The translations under genes and the position numbers were made by a program. Under the pieces are notes generated by a model. It searched no databases and was not told where the DNA came from. It worked only from the letters and a program-made list of their open reading frames with translations. This document shows, one piece after another, positions 36,933-45,722 of a stretch of 64,000 bases of DNA. Every line of letters starts with the position of its first letter. The first letter of the stretch is position 1. The stretch is from assembly GCF_003034845.1 (NCBI RefSeq), contig NZ_PZKC01000004.1, forward strand, positions 1 through 64,000. The letters are read 5' to 3'. The stretch comes from Pseudothauera lacus. Lineage in GTDB: Bacteria > Pseudomonadota > Gammaproteobacteria > Burkholderiales > Rhodocyclaceae.

Positions 36933-36953
36933 GTCATTGGCAGGGGGAGCGGA

Positions 36954-37568
36954 TCAGCTCGGGTCGCGATAGGTGAGGACGACGGTGCCGAGGCGGCTGT
37001 TGAGGCCCTGGATGGGGACGACCAGGCGCTTCTGACCGTCTTCGGCGGCGCTGACGGTGACGCGCGGTTCCTGCAGTGCGCCGGCGGGAATGTGGCCGGG
37101 CAGCGGGGCGTCGAGGAAGGCGCGGTCACTGGAGACGAGGACCTTGCCGGCGGGGTCGGCGAGGAGGACGAGATCGATGCGCTCATTGCGCACCAGTTCG
37201 TTGAAGTACTGGTCGATCTGGTCGAGGTTGTTGCGGATCATGTCGCCGCGGATGGCCCACGCCAGTGCGGTGCCGAAGAGGGCGTGGGTGTTGTCGCTGT
37301 GGCGGGCGATGGTGGCCTGGGTTTCCACCTGCACGGCAGCGCGGCTGGCCTCCAGGGCCTGGCGTTCGGTTTCCATGCCGCGTTCGACGGCGGAAACCGC
37401 GACGCCCTTCCAGATGAAGACAATGATGACGAGCACGGCGAGCACCAGGCTGACCCACAGCGGCAGGCTGATTTCGGTGAGCGGGGCCAGTGCGCTGCGC
37501 GCCTTGGTGGCGGGCGGCGGGGTCAGCGTGGGTTCGCTTTCGGGGGTGTTGCGGGTTTCGTTTTCCAT
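36954..37568 (-). CDS. Membrane-anchored single-TM protein of the sia cluster
   Basis: This 204-aa protein has a Pro/Thr/Glu-rich cytoplasmic N-terminus, one TM helix (residues about 36-54), a coiled segment (65-90), and a periplasmic domain of about 110 residues with VLLADPAGKVLVSSDRAFL and RLGTVVLTYRDPS, the pattern of a small Cache/PAS-like sensor. AAGGAG lies 7 nt before the ATG. It is downstream of siaD by 56 nt, on the same strand, and ahead of the shared terminator. The known P. aeruginosa siaABCD set lacks such a gene to my knowledge, so it may be an added input sensor with no output domain of its own. Confidence 0.65.
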   Translation of the reverse strand: MENETRNTPESEPTLTPPPATKARSALAPLTEISLPLWVSLVLAVLVIIVFIWKGVAVSAVERGMETERQALEASRAAVQVETQATIARHSDNTHALFGTALAWAIRGDMIRNNLDQIDQYFNELVRNERIDLVLLADPAGKVLVSSDRAFLDAPLPGHIPAGALQEPRVTVSAAEDGQKRLVVPIQGLNSRLGTVVLTYRDPS

Positions 37569-37624
37569 GCTCGGGCTCCTTGCAGTTGATGCGATGCGTG
37601 CGGCAGTGGGCGGCGTTGCGGTGA

Positions 37625-38431
37625 CTATAGTACGACGCTGCGGTTGCGGCCGAGTTGCTTGGCGGAGAGCAGGGCGTCGTCGGCGCGGTTGACGGTGGCC
37701 GAGTAGGTCTCGCCGCTGCGCTGGCGGGTAAGGCCGATGCTGGCGGTGAGGCCGAGGGGTGGGGCGTGGCCGAGGTCGAGGTCGATGGCGGCGATGGCTT
37801 CGCGCACGCGCTCGACGGTGAGTGTGGCTTCGGCCTCGCCGGTGTCGGGAAAGAGGAGGAGGAATTCTTCTCCGCCCCAGCGCCCGATGGTGTCGTACTC
37901 GCGCACGTTGGCGCGCATTGCCGCAGCGATGCGGCACAGCGCCTGGTCACCGGTGTCGTGGCCGTGGCGGTCGTTGATCTGCTTGAAATGGTCGACGTCG
38001 AGGAGGGCGACGCACAGCGGGCTGTCCTTGCGACGCGCGCGTTCGGTCTCTTCCTTCAGGCGGTCCATCAGGTAGCGGCGGTTGCCCAGTTCGGTAAGGG
38101 GGTCCTTGAGCGAGGTCTCGCGCAGGGCCTCGGTGAGTTCGCGCAGGTTGCTCTGGTAGAGGTCGGAGATGCGGGCGAGTTTTTCCAGCCGGCGCACCTG
38201 GCGTTCGAACTTTTCGGTGAGGTTGCTGCTGTGTGTGCGCGACAGGCTGTGGTAGCCGTCGGAGATGCGCACCAGGCGCTCGACGCGTTCCTGCTGGGCG
38301 CGGTGCACGGCGAGCAGGTCGGCGAGCGCGGCGCGTAGCGGGTGGTCGCGGTGCCCAGGGTCGGCGAGCAGGGTTTCGGCCGCGGCAATGGCGGCTTCCT
38401 CGTCGGCGGGGCCGGGTGCGGCAGGACGCAT
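37625..38431 (-). CDS. siaD: Diguanylate cyclase, SiaD-type
   Basis: This 268-aa cytoplasmic enzyme makes cyclic di-GMP from two GTP. The N-terminal half is helical and coiled coil (residues about 15-105) and is the region through which SiaC binds and activates SiaD in P. aeruginosa. The C-terminal GGDEF domain has the active GRWGGEEFLLL site. The product-inhibition motif RxxD (REYD) sits exactly 5 residues before GGEEF. It starts 2 nt after siaC ends, so the two are translationally linked. It is the output of the sia module, controlling biofilm or aggregation. Confidence 0.93.
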   Translation of the reverse strand: MRPAAPGPADEEAAIAAAETLLADPGHRDHPLRAALADLLAVHRAQQERVERLVRISDGYHSLSRTHSSNLTEKFERQVRRLEKLARISDLYQSNLRELTEALRETSLKDPLTELGNRRYLMDRLKEETERARRKDSPLCVALLDVDHFKQINDRHGHDTGDQALCRIAAAMRANVREYDTIGRWGGEEFLLLFPDTGEAEATLTVERVREAIAAIDLDLGHAPPLGLTASIGLTRQRSGETYSATVNRADDALLSAKQLGRNRSVVL

Positions 38432-38433
38432 GT

Positions 38434-38811
38434 TTATTCGCGGGCGGCGATGTTGAAGGGGAAGGAGCAGTCTTCGCGGAACTCCTCGGCGAGCATCTCG
38501 ACGCGTTCGTTGCGCGGGTTGTAGAACCAGTCGACGGAGACCTTGCGGCCCTTGCCGTGGGCCTCTTCGAGGAGGTCGAAGATGTCCATCATGGCTTTCA
38601 CCGAGCTGGTGTTCATGTAGATCAGGCGCAGTTCGAGGTGCAGCGGGCGGTCGCTGCCGGCGAGGTAGCCTTCGATCCACTCGATGGTGGCGGTGAAAAA
38701 CTCGAAGGAGTTTTCCGGGTAGGAGTCGCCGGCGATGGCGAGCATGCCCTGTGCATGGTCGGAGACGATGGACGGGGTGGTCTGGGTGCCGGGGATGTTG
38801 AGGTCGTTCAT
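38434..38811 (-). CDS. siaC: SiaC-family regulatory phosphoprotein
   Basis: This 125-aa protein (formerly DUF1987) binds and activates SiaD when unphosphorylated. The phosphorylated threonine of P. aeruginosa SiaC, T68, falls here at residue 68 (IYMNTSSVKAMMDI), the same position. The fold is STAS-like, as expected. SiaB phosphorylates this residue and SiaA removes the phosphate, and both genes lie immediately upstream, so the switch is complete. Confidence 0.95.
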   Translation of the reverse strand: MNDLNIPGTQTTPSIVSDHAQGMLAIAGDSYPENSFEFFTATIEWIEGYLAGSDRPLHLELRLIYMNTSSVKAMMDIFDLLEEAHGKGRKVSVDWFYNPRNERVEMLAEEFREDCSFPFNIAARE

Positions 38812-38835
38812 GGTCTGATTCTAGCGGAGGGCGGT

Positions 38836-39378
38836 TCAGATGACGGCCTGCAGGCTGAAAAAGGCCTTGCCGTCGTCAAGCGGAGTGAGGTTGGCGGCGA
38901 GCGGGCGGGTGGCCTTGCGTGCCATGTCGATGAGGCCGAGGCCGGCGCCGGTGGTGGCGCCTTCGGCGCGCGGCTTGCGCAGCTGCTCCTTGTAGGCGGC
39001 CTTGAGGGCGGCCTTGTCGAGGCTGGCGAGGAGGGCGATGCGTTCGAGCAGCGCGGCACCGTCGGCGGCTTCGACGATGTTGCCGGCCTGGATCAGGTAG
39101 GCGTCGGCGCTGTCGCGGGCGACGATGATGGTCGCCGAGCTGTCGGCCTCGCCATAGCCGCGCAGGCTGGCGTAGTGGCGGATGTTCTGGGTCATCTCGA
39201 CATAGGTGCCGAAGACGTCCATGACGGCGGAGGGCTGCACGGCGGCGGCTTCGAGGTAGTTCTTGAGGGCGTTGCCGATCTCTTCGATGAGGCTGCGCGA
39301 GATCGGGCCGTTGAAGCACAGCAGGATGTTGTTGTGGGTGAAGAGCTCGCGGACGCCGAAAAAGTCGATGGTGTTCAT
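38836..39378 (-). CDS. siaB: SiaB-family protein kinase
   Basis: This 180-aa protein (DUF6272-type, GHKL-like fold) is the kinase that phosphorylates SiaC. The segment VMDVFGTYVEMTQNIRHYAS corresponds to the N-box helix with the catalytic Asn, and GATTGAGLGLIDMARKATRP carries the glycine-rich ATP lid. It lies 13 nt downstream of siaA and 24 nt upstream of siaC. The order and spacing match the P. aeruginosa operon. Confidence 0.92.
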   Translation of the reverse strand: MNTIDFFGVRELFTHNNILLCFNGPISRSLIEEIGNALKNYLEAAAVQPSAVMDVFGTYVEMTQNIRHYASLRGYGEADSSATIIVARDSADAYLIQAGNIVEAADGAALLERIALLASLDKAALKAAYKEQLRKPRAEGATTGAGLGLIDMARKATRPLAANLTPLDDGKAFFSLQAVI

Positions 39379-39391
39379 GCAGGGCCTGTGT

Positions 39392-41389
39392 TCAGTCGAT
39401 GCGGAAGGAGAGCACGGTGATGTCGTCGCGCTGGGCGTGGGTACCGCGGTAGCTTTCGAGGGCGTGGTCGAGGGCGGTCGATTGCTCGTGCATGGGCAGG
39501 CGGGCGTGGCTGCGCAGCAGTTCGGCGAAGCGGCTGTTGCCGAAGCCGAAGCCTTCGTCGCCACCGGCCTGGTCGAGGTAGCCGTCGGTGACCAGGTAGT
39601 AGGTGAGGTCGGGGCGCAGCTCGACGCTGTGCTCGTTGTACTCGCCGCCGCGGCGGTCGCACAGCGCGCGGCGTGCGCCGGCGAGTTCGCCGACCTCCTC
39701 TCCGTCACTCCAGTAGAGCGAGATCTTGGCCCCCGCAAAGCGCAGGCGGCGGGCACCGCGGTCGACGCAGACGAGACCGACGTCCATGTTGGTGGCGATG
39801 GCGCGCGGCAGCGTGGATTGGTCGATCATGCCGCGCAGGCTGCGGTCGGCGTGGGCGAGCAAGGTGGCGGGGGCATCGATGCCGTGGCGGTTCATGGCGT
39901 CGTCGAGGGCGGCGCGGGCGAGCATGGTCATCAGTGCGCCGGGAACGCCGTGGCCGGCGCAATCGACCACGCCGACGAGATAGTGATCGCCTTCGGCGCG
40001 GAAGAGGTAGAAGTCGCCGCCGACGACGTCGCGTGGGCGCCACAGCACGAAGTGGTGTTCGCCGAGCAGGCTGGCGAGCTGGCGGTCGGGCAGCAGCGCG
40101 CGCTGGATCAGGCTGGCGTATTGGATGGAGTCGCTGACCTTCTTCTGCGCTTCGGCCATCGCGGCATGGCTCTCGCTGAGCGCCTGGGTGCGCGAGCGCA
40201 CTTTTTCTTCCAGATCGGCGGTGTGGTTCCTGATCTGGGTCGCCATGCGTGCGAAGGCGCGGTTGAGGTCGCCCAGTTCGTCGCGCCCGGGTGGTGGCAG
40301 GGAGACGTCGTAGCGCCCTTCGGCGAGCGCGGTGGCGGACTGGTGAAGGCCGCGCAGGGGGCGCAGCAGGAGGCGGTCGACAGCCACCGCGAAGGCGCCC
40401 AGGAGGAGCAGCACGACGACCACCAGCGCGGCGATGGCGGCTTTCAGCCAGCCACCTTCGATGATCCGTGCGGCGTCGAGGTCTACGGCGGTGACCAGGT
40501 GCCAGCGCAGGGCGTCGAGATAGGTGAGGGCGAGCAGCTGGCGGCGGCCGTCGAGCACCGCCTCGATGATCTGCACCTGCCCGGGGGCGGCGCTGGCGCG
40601 CTGCAGCGCACCGGCGAGGGCTTCGCGTTCGGCCGCCGAGGACAGCAGGGCGGGCAGGGTGGCGGTGGCTGCGGCGTCGCCGGTGGCGCCGGAGCCGAAG
40701 GCGATGCGCGCGCTGTCGGGGTGGGCCTGGATGGCGCCGCTGGTGTCGACGATCATCGGCGTCACGCCGGGTTCGGCGGTGCGGATGAAGGACTGGATGA
40801 AGGTCGACAGGTCGACGCCGGTGCCCGCGACGCCGAGGCGTTCGCCCTGGTCGACGACGACGACGTTGATCCACACCTTGATCTTATGCAGCCAGCGGTC
40901 GGGATTGGGGTTGAGGTTCTCCGTCGCCTCTGCCGCGATGGTGGAGAAGAACCACGCGTCGTCCGGCTTGTCGCGGTCGAACAGGTAGCGTGGCGCCTCG
41001 CTGTAGGGGGTGGTGGTGTCGTTGAAGTGGAAGGCGAGTCCGCCGCGGCTGGCGATGAAGTAGCTGCGGTCGAGAAAGTCGGCGCGATAGGCTTCGGCCT
41101 CTTCGAAGGCACGTCTGCGCAGCGTGGCGTTGTCCTCGTCGCGCAGCCATTCGCGCATCGGCAGCGCACCGGCGAAGCGACGCGCCAGCGCCAGCTCGCG
41201 GGCCAGCGGGCCGAGGATGCGTTCGCCGTGGAGCTCGGTGAAGTTGCGCGCGTAGGCCTCGCCGAAGTGGCCGCGGATGCGCTCGACCACCTGCATGCCG
41301 ATCAACACTGCCGGGACCAGCGCAACCAGGCAGGCGATCAGCAGTGCGATGGTGGATTTTGCCCGTATGCCGTGACCCCAGTCCGCCAT
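39392..41389 (-). CDS. siaA: SiaA-type membrane PP2C phosphatase with sensor domain
   Basis: This 665-aa inner-membrane protein has TM1 (residues about 12-34), a periplasmic double-Cache-like sensor (to about 310), TM2 (about 312-335), a HAMP linker, a coiled coil, and a SpoIIE/PP2C phosphatase domain from about 430. The metal-binding acidic residues appear in DVVGGDFYLF, VVDCAGHGVPGALM and TDGYLDQAGG, and the C-terminal AQRDDITVLSF completes the set. It dephosphorylates SiaC to switch on SiaD in the known system. It is the first gene of the minus-strand cluster. Confidence 0.94.
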   Translation of the reverse strand: MADWGHGIRAKSTIALLIACLVALVPAVLIGMQVVERIRGHFGEAYARNFTELHGERILGPLARELALARRFAGALPMREWLRDEDNATLRRRAFEEAEAYRADFLDRSYFIASRGGLAFHFNDTTTPYSEAPRYLFDRDKPDDAWFFSTIAAEATENLNPNPDRWLHKIKVWINVVVVDQGERLGVAGTGVDLSTFIQSFIRTAEPGVTPMIVDTSGAIQAHPDSARIAFGSGATGDAAATATLPALLSSAAEREALAGALQRASAAPGQVQIIEAVLDGRRQLLALTYLDALRWHLVTAVDLDAARIIEGGWLKAAIAALVVVVLLLLGAFAVAVDRLLLRPLRGLHQSATALAEGRYDVSLPPPGRDELGDLNRAFARMATQIRNHTADLEEKVRSRTQALSESHAAMAEAQKKVSDSIQYASLIQRALLPDRQLASLLGEHHFVLWRPRDVVGGDFYLFRAEGDHYLVGVVDCAGHGVPGALMTMLARAALDDAMNRHGIDAPATLLAHADRSLRGMIDQSTLPRAIATNMDVGLVCVDRGARRLRFAGAKISLYWSDGEEVGELAGARRALCDRRGGEYNEHSVELRPDLTYYLVTDGYLDQAGGDEGFGFGNSRFAELLRSHARLPMHEQSTALDHALESYRGTHAQRDDITVLSFRID

Positions 41390-41468
41390 TCAATGCCCTT
41401 TTCGCGTCAGCGCAAAACGCCAAGAATAGCGCCAATCGGTGTGCGCTGCCATGAACGACCCCCTTGGC

Positions 41469-41474
41469 TATAAT
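41469..41474 (+). promoter_or_regulatory. -10 box ahead of psd
   Basis: TATAAT lies about 30 nt before the psd start codon. The -35 region (near 41446) is weak. Confidence 0.5.
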
Positions 41475-41503
41475 CGCTCCCTGCCCACTACCGGACCGTT
41501 GCC

Positions 41504-42349
41504 GTGTCAGAACGTATCGCCGTTGCCCTGCAGTACCTGCTGCCCAAGCAGGCCCTTACCGTTGCTGCGGGGACGTTTGCCGGCTGGCGCGGCGGGGCGC
41601 TGACCACCCGGGTGATCGGCTGGTTCGTGCGCCGCTACAAGGTCGACATGAGCGAAGCGGCGAATCCGGACATTGCCGCCTACGACAGCTTCAACGCTTT
41701 CTTCACCCGCCCGCTGCGCACGGATGCGCGCCCCCTTGCCGACAGCGCCTTCCTGTGCCCGGTCGATGGGGCGATCAGCCAGTTCGGCGCCATCGACGGC
41801 GAGCAGATCTTCCAGGCCAAGGGCCACCACTACAGTACCCGCGCGCTGCTTGGTGGCGATGCCGCACTGGCGGCGCGCTTCGCGGGCGGCAGCTTTGCCA
41901 CCCTGTATCTCAGCCCGCGCGACTACCACCGCATCCACATGCCTTGCAGCGGCCGCCTGAGCCGCATGATCCACGTTCCCGGGGCCCTGTTCTCGGTCAA
42001 TCCGGCCACCGCGCGCGGGGTGCCGGGGCTGTTTGCGCGCAATGAGCGCGTGGTATGCATCTTCGAGAGCGAGAACGGTCCCTTTGCGCTGGTGCTGGTC
42101 GGTGCGACCATCGTCGGCAGCATGGCGACGGTATGGCATGGCGTGGTCAATCCGCCGCGCAGCGGCACGCTGCGCGAATGGCACTATGACGAGGCCGAGG
42201 TAGTGCTGGAGAAGGGGGTGGAGATGGGGCGCTTCCTGCTCGGTTCGACGGTGGTGATGCTGTTTCCGCGCGACACCATCGCCTTCAATCCGGCGTGGCA
42301 GCCCGGTGCGCCGGTCCGCATGGGCGAGGCCATGGGCGGGCGCCCCTGA
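41504..42349 (+). CDS. psd: Phosphatidylserine decarboxylase proenzyme
   Basis: This 281-aa inner-membrane enzyme converts phosphatidylserine to phosphatidylethanolamine, the main bacterial phospholipid. The chain is self-cleaved at LLGSTVVML, where the Ser of the LGST motif becomes the pyruvoyl group. The upstream segments (CPVDGAISQFG, YLSPRDYHRIHMPC) hold the catalytic Asp and His residues. GTG at 41504 is the likely start, since the residues that follow match the conserved N-terminus. It is monocistronic or co-transcribed with the Nudix gene 7 nt downstream. Confidence 0.95.
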   Translation: MSERIAVALQYLLPKQALTVAAGTFAGWRGGALTTRVIGWFVRRYKVDMSEAANPDIAAYDSFNAFFTRPLRTDARPLADSAFLCPVDGAISQFGAIDGEQIFQAKGHHYSTRALLGGDAALAARFAGGSFATLYLSPRDYHRIHMPCSGRLSRMIHVPGALFSVNPATARGVPGLFARNERVVCIFESENGPFALVLVGATIVGSMATVWHGVVNPPRSGTLREWHYDEAEVVLEKGVEMGRFLLGSTVVMLFPRDTIAFNPAWQPGAPVRMGEAMGGRP

Positions 42350-42356
42350 GACGTCT

Positions 42357-43145
42357 GTGAGTCCGGCAACCGCCAAGGCCTTGCAGGCCATTGTCGACGG
42401 GTTGCGGAAACCCGTGCCGGCACCGTATGTCCCCCTTTTCGCCGGCGCTGAGCGCATCGGTGCGCTGCGCGCCGATTTTGCCGCGCGGGTGGCGGCGTGC
42501 GCCGGCCCTTTCGTCTGTGGCCGGCGAGGATTGGAGAGCGCTGTCGACGGCGCGGCGCTGCAGCAGGGCTGGAACGCGCAGGTGGCGCTGCTGCGGGCCG
42601 AAGGCTGGTTCCGCGCCTGGCGCGACGAGACCTACGAGGTGTGTGGCAACGCCACCGCTGCCCCCGGCCTGTGCCGGCTGGAGCGTGGCGTGTTCCGCCG
42701 CTACGGCCTGCGCAGCCACGCCGTGCATCTGAATGCGACAACGCCCGCGGGGCGCATGTGGATCGCCCGGCGTTCGCTGGCCAAGGCCATTGATCCCGGC
42801 CTGCTCGACAATCTCGTCGCCGGTGGCGTGGCCAGCGGCGAGACGCCGGCGCTGACGCTGCGGCGCGAATGTGCGGAGGAGGCCGGCATCCCCGCCGGGC
42901 TCGCGGCACAGGCTCGTGCGCTGACCACGCTCCATGCCCGGCGCGAGGAGGATGAGGGCATGCACGACGAATGGCTGCATGTCCATCACCTCGTTGTGGC
43001 GGAGGATTTCGTGCCGGGCAACAGCGATGGCGAGGTGGCGGAGTTTGTCCTGCTTGACGTCGACGAAGTCGCGGCCGCCATCCTCGACGGTGCGTTCACC
43101 GAGGATGCGGCCGCTGTCGCAGCGCAGTGGCTGCTGACGCGCTGA
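42357..43145 (+). CDS. Nudix hydrolase with DUF4743-type N-terminal domain
   Basis: This 262-aa protein has an N-terminal domain of about 110 residues of the DUF4743 kind, then a Nudix fold. The Nudix box GGVASGETPALTLRRECAEE continues AGI and fits G-x5-E-x7-REUxEExGU. Fungal and plant relatives with this pair hydrolyse oxidised thiamine diphosphate derivatives, but the substrate here is not known. The GTG start at 42357 follows psd closely and lacks a clear ribosome site, so the start is uncertain. It converges with the BON-LysM gene. Confidence 0.8.
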   Translation: MSPATAKALQAIVDGLRKPVPAPYVPLFAGAERIGALRADFAARVAACAGPFVCGRRGLESAVDGAALQQGWNAQVALLRAEGWFRAWRDETYEVCGNATAAPGLCRLERGVFRRYGLRSHAVHLNATTPAGRMWIARRSLAKAIDPGLLDNLVAGGVASGETPALTLRRECAEEAGIPAGLAAQARALTTLHARREEDEGMHDEWLHVHHLVVAEDFVPGNSDGEVAEFVLLDVDEVAAAILDGAFTEDAAAVAAQWLLTR

Positions 43146-43151
43146 GGGTGT

Positions 43152-43655
43152 TCAGTCGAGCGCGGGAATGCGCAGCACCTGCCCGGGGTAGATCTTGTCC
43201 GGGTGGCTGAGCATGGGCTTGTTGGCTTCGAAGATTGCCGGATAGCGGTTGGCGTTGCCGTAGTAGGTCTTGGCGATTGCCGACAGGGTGTCGCCGCGCA
43301 CCACGGTGTGGAAGCGCGCTTCCGGGGCGGGGCTGGCGACCTGCATGCGGTCGTCAACGTCGGCGACGCCGCGCACGTTGCCGGCGGCGAGCAGGATGCG
43401 TTCGCGGGTGGCCTGGTCTGGCGCGGTGCCGGAGACGGTGACCGTGGCAGTGGCGCCGTCGAAGGCGACGGCGAGATCGGCCGGAGCCAGTTGCATCTTC
43501 TCGATATAGGTCTTGATGGCGGCAGCGGCGCTGGCGTTGGCCGCTGCCGGGTCGGGGCGCGCGGCAGGCGCACCGGCGGCCGGGGTTGCGGCCTGGGCTT
43601 CGCCGCTGCCGAACAGGCGTTCGCCGGCATCCTTGATGAACTTGAACAGGCTCAT
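43152..43655 (-). CDS. BON-LysM protein (Kbp/YgaU-like)
   Basis: This 167-aa protein has an N-terminal 10-residue helix (MSLFKFIKDAGERLF), an Ala/Pro-rich linker, a BON domain (about 45-105, VAFDGATATVTVSGTAPDQ) and a C-terminal LysM domain (about 115-165, FHTVVRGDTLSAIAKTYYG and YPGQVLRIP). This order is that of E. coli Kbp, a cytoplasmic potassium-binding protein. No signal peptide is seen. AAGGA lies before the ATG at 43655. A potassium-related role is inferred from family only. Confidence 0.85.
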   Translation of the reverse strand: MSLFKFIKDAGERLFGSGEAQAATPAAGAPAARPDPAAANASAAAAIKTYIEKMQLAPADLAVAFDGATATVTVSGTAPDQATRERILLAAGNVRGVADVDDRMQVASPAPEARFHTVVRGDTLSAIAKTYYGNANRYPAIFEANKPMLSHPDKIYPGQVLRIPALD

Positions 43656-43751
43656 GGGGGTATCCTTGCGGGGTAATGGTTTTTGCATTGTAGCCAGCGC
43701 CGCGTGACGGCGCTGCGGCCAGACACACAACGCTACCGATTTGCACCGACG

Positions 43752-44360
43752 ATGAATCAATTCGACCACAAGGCCACTGCCTGGGATGACGACCCCGTCA
43801 AGCATGCGCGTGCGCAGGCGGTGGCAGCGGGCATCCGCGCCATGGTGGCGCTACGCCCGTCGATGCGGGCGCTGGAGTTCGGCTGCGGCACCGGACTGCT
43901 TGGTTTTGCGCTGCGAGACGAGTTCGCCCACCTCACCCTGGCCGACAATTCGCCGGGCATGCTGGCGGTGCTGCGCGACAAGATCGCCGCCGCGGGTATC
44001 GCCAATGTGGCGCCGCTGCACTTCGAACTGGGCGCTGGGGAGGCGCCGGCCGGCCCTTACGATGTGGTGTTCTCGCTGATGACCCTGCACCACATTGCCG
44101 ACAGTGCGCGTGCCCTGGCCGACCTCAACGCCCTGCTCGCGCCCGGAGGCAGCCTGTGCATTGCCGACCTCGACGCCGAGGACGGTTCCTTTCATGGCGA
44201 GGGCTTCGACGGCCACAACGGCTTCGAACGCAGCACGCTGGCCGCGCTCGCCGAGGCGGCGGGTTTTTGCGCTGTGCGCTTCGACACCGTGTTCACGATG
44301 GAGAAGGGCGCGCGGCGCTATCCGCTGTTCCTCATGGTGGCGGAACGCGCTGCGGGCTGA
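43752..44360 (+). CDS. Class I SAM-dependent methyltransferase
   Basis: This 202-aa protein has SAM motif I (ALEFGCGTGLLGFALRDE), the acidic end of strand 2 (LTLADNSPGML) and motif IV/post-I segments (YDVVFSLMTLHHIAD), all as in Methyltransf_11/25 families. The ATG at 43752 places the first secondary element correctly. The substrate cannot be read from sequence. It is a single gene, converging with the PbfA-like gene, whose stop is 18 bp away. Confidence 0.85.
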   Translation: MNQFDHKATAWDDDPVKHARAQAVAAGIRAMVALRPSMRALEFGCGTGLLGFALRDEFAHLTLADNSPGMLAVLRDKIAAAGIANVAPLHFELGAGEAPAGPYDVVFSLMTLHHIADSARALADLNALLAPGGSLCIADLDAEDGSFHGEGFDGHNGFERSTLAALAEAAGFCAVRFDTVFTMEKGARRYPLFLMVAERAAG

Positions 44361-44378
44361 AGCGGGGCCGGTGCTCTT

Positions 44379-45722
44379 TTACTCCGCGGGGCTGCACAGG
44401 GCGTCGGCGAGGATGGTGAAGGCGCGGTCGAGATCGGCGTCACTGATGTTCAGCGGCGGGGCAAGGACCAGCACGTTGCCCTGACCGATCTTGAACGAGA
44501 GACCGGCGGAGAGGCAGCGGTAGAGCACCATCTCGGCTTCGTCCTCGGCCGGGCGGCCGTCGGGGCGGCGCAGTTCGATGCCGACCAGCAACCCGGCGGC
44601 GCGCACCTCGTGAATCAGCGCGCAGTGCGCGCGCAGGCCTTCGAGACGGATGCGCAGGGCCTCGCCGAGACGCAGGCTGCGAGCGGGAAGCTCTTCCGCA
44701 TCGAGGACGTCCAGCGTTGCCAGGGCGGCGGCGCAGGCGAGGGGGCTCTTTTCGTGGGTGTAGTGACCCAGCGAGATGTGGCCGGCGACGTCGAGATGGG
44801 CGCGGGCGAGCAGCGCGGCAAGGGGAAAGAGGCCGCCGCCGAGGCCCTTGCCGAGCACCAGCATGTCGGGGACGATGCCGTAGCGCTCGACGGCGTAGAG
44901 ATGGCCGGTACGCCCGAGGGCGATGGGGATCTCGTCGAGGATCAGCAGAGTGCCGTGGCGGTCGCAGGCCGCCCGCAGGCGGCGGTAGTAGTCCGCAGGG
45001 GGGATCTGCACGTCGGTGCAGCGGATGGTCTCCACCACCACCGCAGCGACGTCGCCTTCTTTTTCCAGCACATAGTCGACGTAGTCCGCGCAGCGCAGCG
45101 CGCAGCGTCCGCTGCAGCCAAACGGGCAGTCGCCGGGGTCGCAGGGCGGGACGTGCTCGGCGCCCGGCAGCAGCGGCCCGATGCCGCGCCGGAAGGCCGC
45201 TTCACCGCCCAGCGAGATGGCATCGAGCGAGGCGCCGTGGAAGCTGCCCCACATCGACAGGGTCTTGTGGCGACCGGTGGCGACACGGGCGAGCTTCAGC
45301 GCCATGCCGATCGCCGAGGTGCCGCCGGGGGCGAAGAGAACCTTGTCGAGGTCGCCGGGGGCGCTTTCACACAGGCGGCGGGCGAGGCTCACCGCGGTGT
45401 CGTTGGTAAAGCGGCGCGGCGAGAAGGGCAGGCGGTCGAGCATGTCGATGACCGCGGCCTTGACGCGCGGGTGGCCGTAACCCACCTGGTGCAGGCTGTT
45501 GCCGTGGAAGTCGAGCAGGCGGCGTCCGTCGACAGTGGTGAGGGTGCTGCCGGCGGCACCGGCGAGGGCATCCAGGCACGGGGTGGACATCGACTGGTGG
45601 AGGAACCAGCGCGCGTCCTCGGCGAGCAGCGCGCGCGTGGCTTCGTCGAGGGTGGCGTCCTGCCAGGCCTGGCGGCGCGGGGTGAGGTTGATGTCGCCCT
45701 CGCTGCGGTCGGGCAGTGTCAC
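44379..45722 (-). CDS. pbfA: PbfA-type (R)-1-hydroxy-2-aminoethylphosphonate ammonia-lyase
   Basis: This 447-aa PLP enzyme has the class III aminotransferase fold, with DEIPIALGRTGHLYAVERYG (cofactor Asp) and LVLGKGLGGG (PLP lysine). FGCSGRCALRCADYVDYVLE is a Cys-rich insertion. In phosphonate clusters this subgroup includes PbfA, which eliminates ammonia from (R)-1-hydroxy-2-aminoethylphosphonate to give phosphonoacetaldehyde, the substrate of PhnY. It overlaps phnY by 4 bp (GTGA), so it is translationally coupled, and this context is the main reason for the call. Without it the gene would look like a generic aminotransferase. Confidence 0.85.
   Translation of the reverse strand: MTLPDRSEGDINLTPRRQAWQDATLDEATRALLAEDARWFLHQSMSTPCLDALAGAAGSTLTTVDGRRLLDFHGNSLHQVGYGHPRVKAAVIDMLDRLPFSPRRFTNDTAVSLARRLCESAPGDLDKVLFAPGGTSAIGMALKLARVATGRHKTLSMWGSFHGASLDAISLGGEAAFRRGIGPLLPGAEHVPPCDPGDCPFGCSGRCALRCADYVDYVLEKEGDVAAVVVETIRCTDVQIPPADYYRRLRAACDRHGTLLILDEIPIALGRTGHLYAVERYGIVPDMLVLGKGLGGGLFPLAALLARAHLDVAGHISLGHYTHEKSPLACAAALATLDVLDAEELPARSLRLGEALRIRLEGLRAHCALIHEVRAAGLLVGIELRRPDGRPAEDEAEMVLYRCLSAGLSFKIGQGNVLVLAPPLNISDADLDRAFTILADALCSPAE

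Noticed and set aside
44379-45722. Generic class III aminotransferase of amino-acid metabolism
   Set aside because: The 4-bp overlap with phnY, the phnA neighbour and the Cys-rich insertion favour a PbfA-type lyase.
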